Source: Halochromatium sp.
GTDB taxonomy: Bacteria; Pseudomonadota; Gammaproteobacteria; Chromatiales; Chromatiaceae
Direction of reading: 5' to 3'
Assembly: GCA_010912705.1 (NCBI GenBank)
Contig: POWB01000010.1
Coordinates: 62,001 to 126,000, forward strand
DNA: 64,000 bases
In this document: one piece after another, positions 63,618 to 64,000 of the stretch
Position numbering within the stretch: position 1 is the stretch's first letter
Layout: each line of letters begins with the position of its first letter
Program-made: the position numbers and the translations under genes
Notes under the pieces: generated by a model
What the model saw: the letters and a program-made list of their open reading frames with translations, nothing else
Database searches by the model: none
Told to the model about the DNA's origin: nothing

Positions 63618-64000
63618 TCAAAAGCTTTCCCAGTCATCTTCATTATGGACAGCGGGCTCGAGCTGCGGCTTGGGAGCCGGCTTTGGCTGCCGCGGAGGCG
63701 CCAAGGCAGCGGGCTTGACCGACTCCCCTGTGGAGCTGGTTTTGGCCGCGGGAAGTGCGGCCCTAGGAGCCGTGGCTGCCGTCTTACCAACATTAAAGAA
63801 GGATACCGCATCCGCAAGCTCTCTGGACTGCTCTTCGAGAGACGCCGAAGCGGTCGCCGTTTGCTCGACCAAGGCGGCGTTTTGTTGCGTCACCTCGTCC
63901 ATTTGGCTGATGGCAACGCTCACCTGATCGATCGCCATGGTCTGTTCGTTAGATGCCCGATTGACCTCATCCATCAGCTCTGAGACCTTCGCGCTGTGGG
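63618..64000 (-). CDS. Methyl-accepting chemotaxis protein, C-terminal part (cut by window edge)
   Basis: The frame is open to the right edge. Visible are the end of the four-helix signalling domain (VSELMDEVNRASNEQT, IDQVSVAISQMDEVTQQNAA, LVEQTATASASLEEQ, SRELADAVSFF), a Pro/Ala-rich linker and a C-terminal pentapeptide-like end NEDDWESF*. The final xWxxF matches the CheR/CheB-binding tether of some receptors. The sensor part lies beyond the window. Confidence 0.9.
   Translation of the reverse strand, partial: HSAKVSELMDEVNRASNEQTMAIDQVSVAISQMDEVTQQNAALVEQTATASASLEEQSRELADAVSFFNVGKTAATAPRAALPAAKTSSTGESVKPAALAPPRQPKPAPKPQLEPAVHNEDDWESF

Overview
The window is a GC-rich, gene-dense bacterial chromosome segment. 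Its conserved blocks are typical of a gammaproteobacterium: smc-zipA-ligA, yciB-yciI with a parvulin, rnm/trpH-yciO-M50-trpS-scpA-scpB-rluB, aroA-cmk-rpsA-ihfB, argD-argF and thyA. The gene set (bufferin operon, V-type ATPase subunit D, DUF368, glgC, scpAB rather than mukBEF) fits the Chromatiales (purple sulfur bacteria and relatives). That placement is inference: no rRNA, photosynthesis or carbon-fixation gene is present. I found no tRNA, rRNA, CRISPR array, insertion sequence or prophage.

Layout. (1) 1-4478: end of a type I restriction-modification operon. A truncated DUF433 ORF and an AbrB/PIN toxin-antitoxin pair lie between hsdS and hsdR, coupled by 4-bp overlaps. (2) 4573-14363: minus-strand accessory region. 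It holds an OxlT-type transporter next to a PEPCK-like DUF4914 protein, and a compact five-gene operon (ICL/PEP-mutase-like enzyme, MurE-like ligase, double-Cache protein, NCS2 permease, M14-like lipoprotein). I consider this operon the best candidate for an undescribed system. (3) 14649-18300: DUF368 lipid-carrier transporter, a lipoprotein hydrolase, a 162-bp palindromic element and an internally deleted recD2 remnant. (4) 18305-24931: smc-zipA-ligA. (5) 24968-27168: small conserved proteins, an alpha-carbonic-anhydrase-like protein without its zinc ligands, and a parvulin. (6) 27200-34677: divergent housekeeping operons (yciB-yciI; trpH to rluB). (7) 34727-42289: sugar dehydrogenase, dihydrolipoyl dehydrogenase, aroA-cmk-rpsA-ihfB. 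(8) 42420-53851: glgC, a Rap1a-like protein, gpmI, thyA, sohB, envelope proteins, argF-argD and an aspartyl protease. (9) 53927-55928: bufABC copper-buffering RiPP operon. (10) 56165-59811: minus-strand run queF, sugar kinase, orphan V-ATPase D, a damaged nth and a DUF1841 gene. (11) 60198-64000: secreted acetolactate decarboxylase, GNAT enzyme, a second ZipA-like protein, a SprA-like metalloprotease and the end of a chemoreceptor gene.

Two themes recur. Cell-envelope and division functions are common (smc/scpAB, zipA plus a paralogue, yciB, DUF368, a MurE paralogue, LysM and SH3 proteins). Short tandem arrays with 7-15 bp units, each with its own sequence, sit at many gene boundaries, and dipeptide or short-unit repeats have expanded inside several proteins. 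This points to frequent replication slippage.
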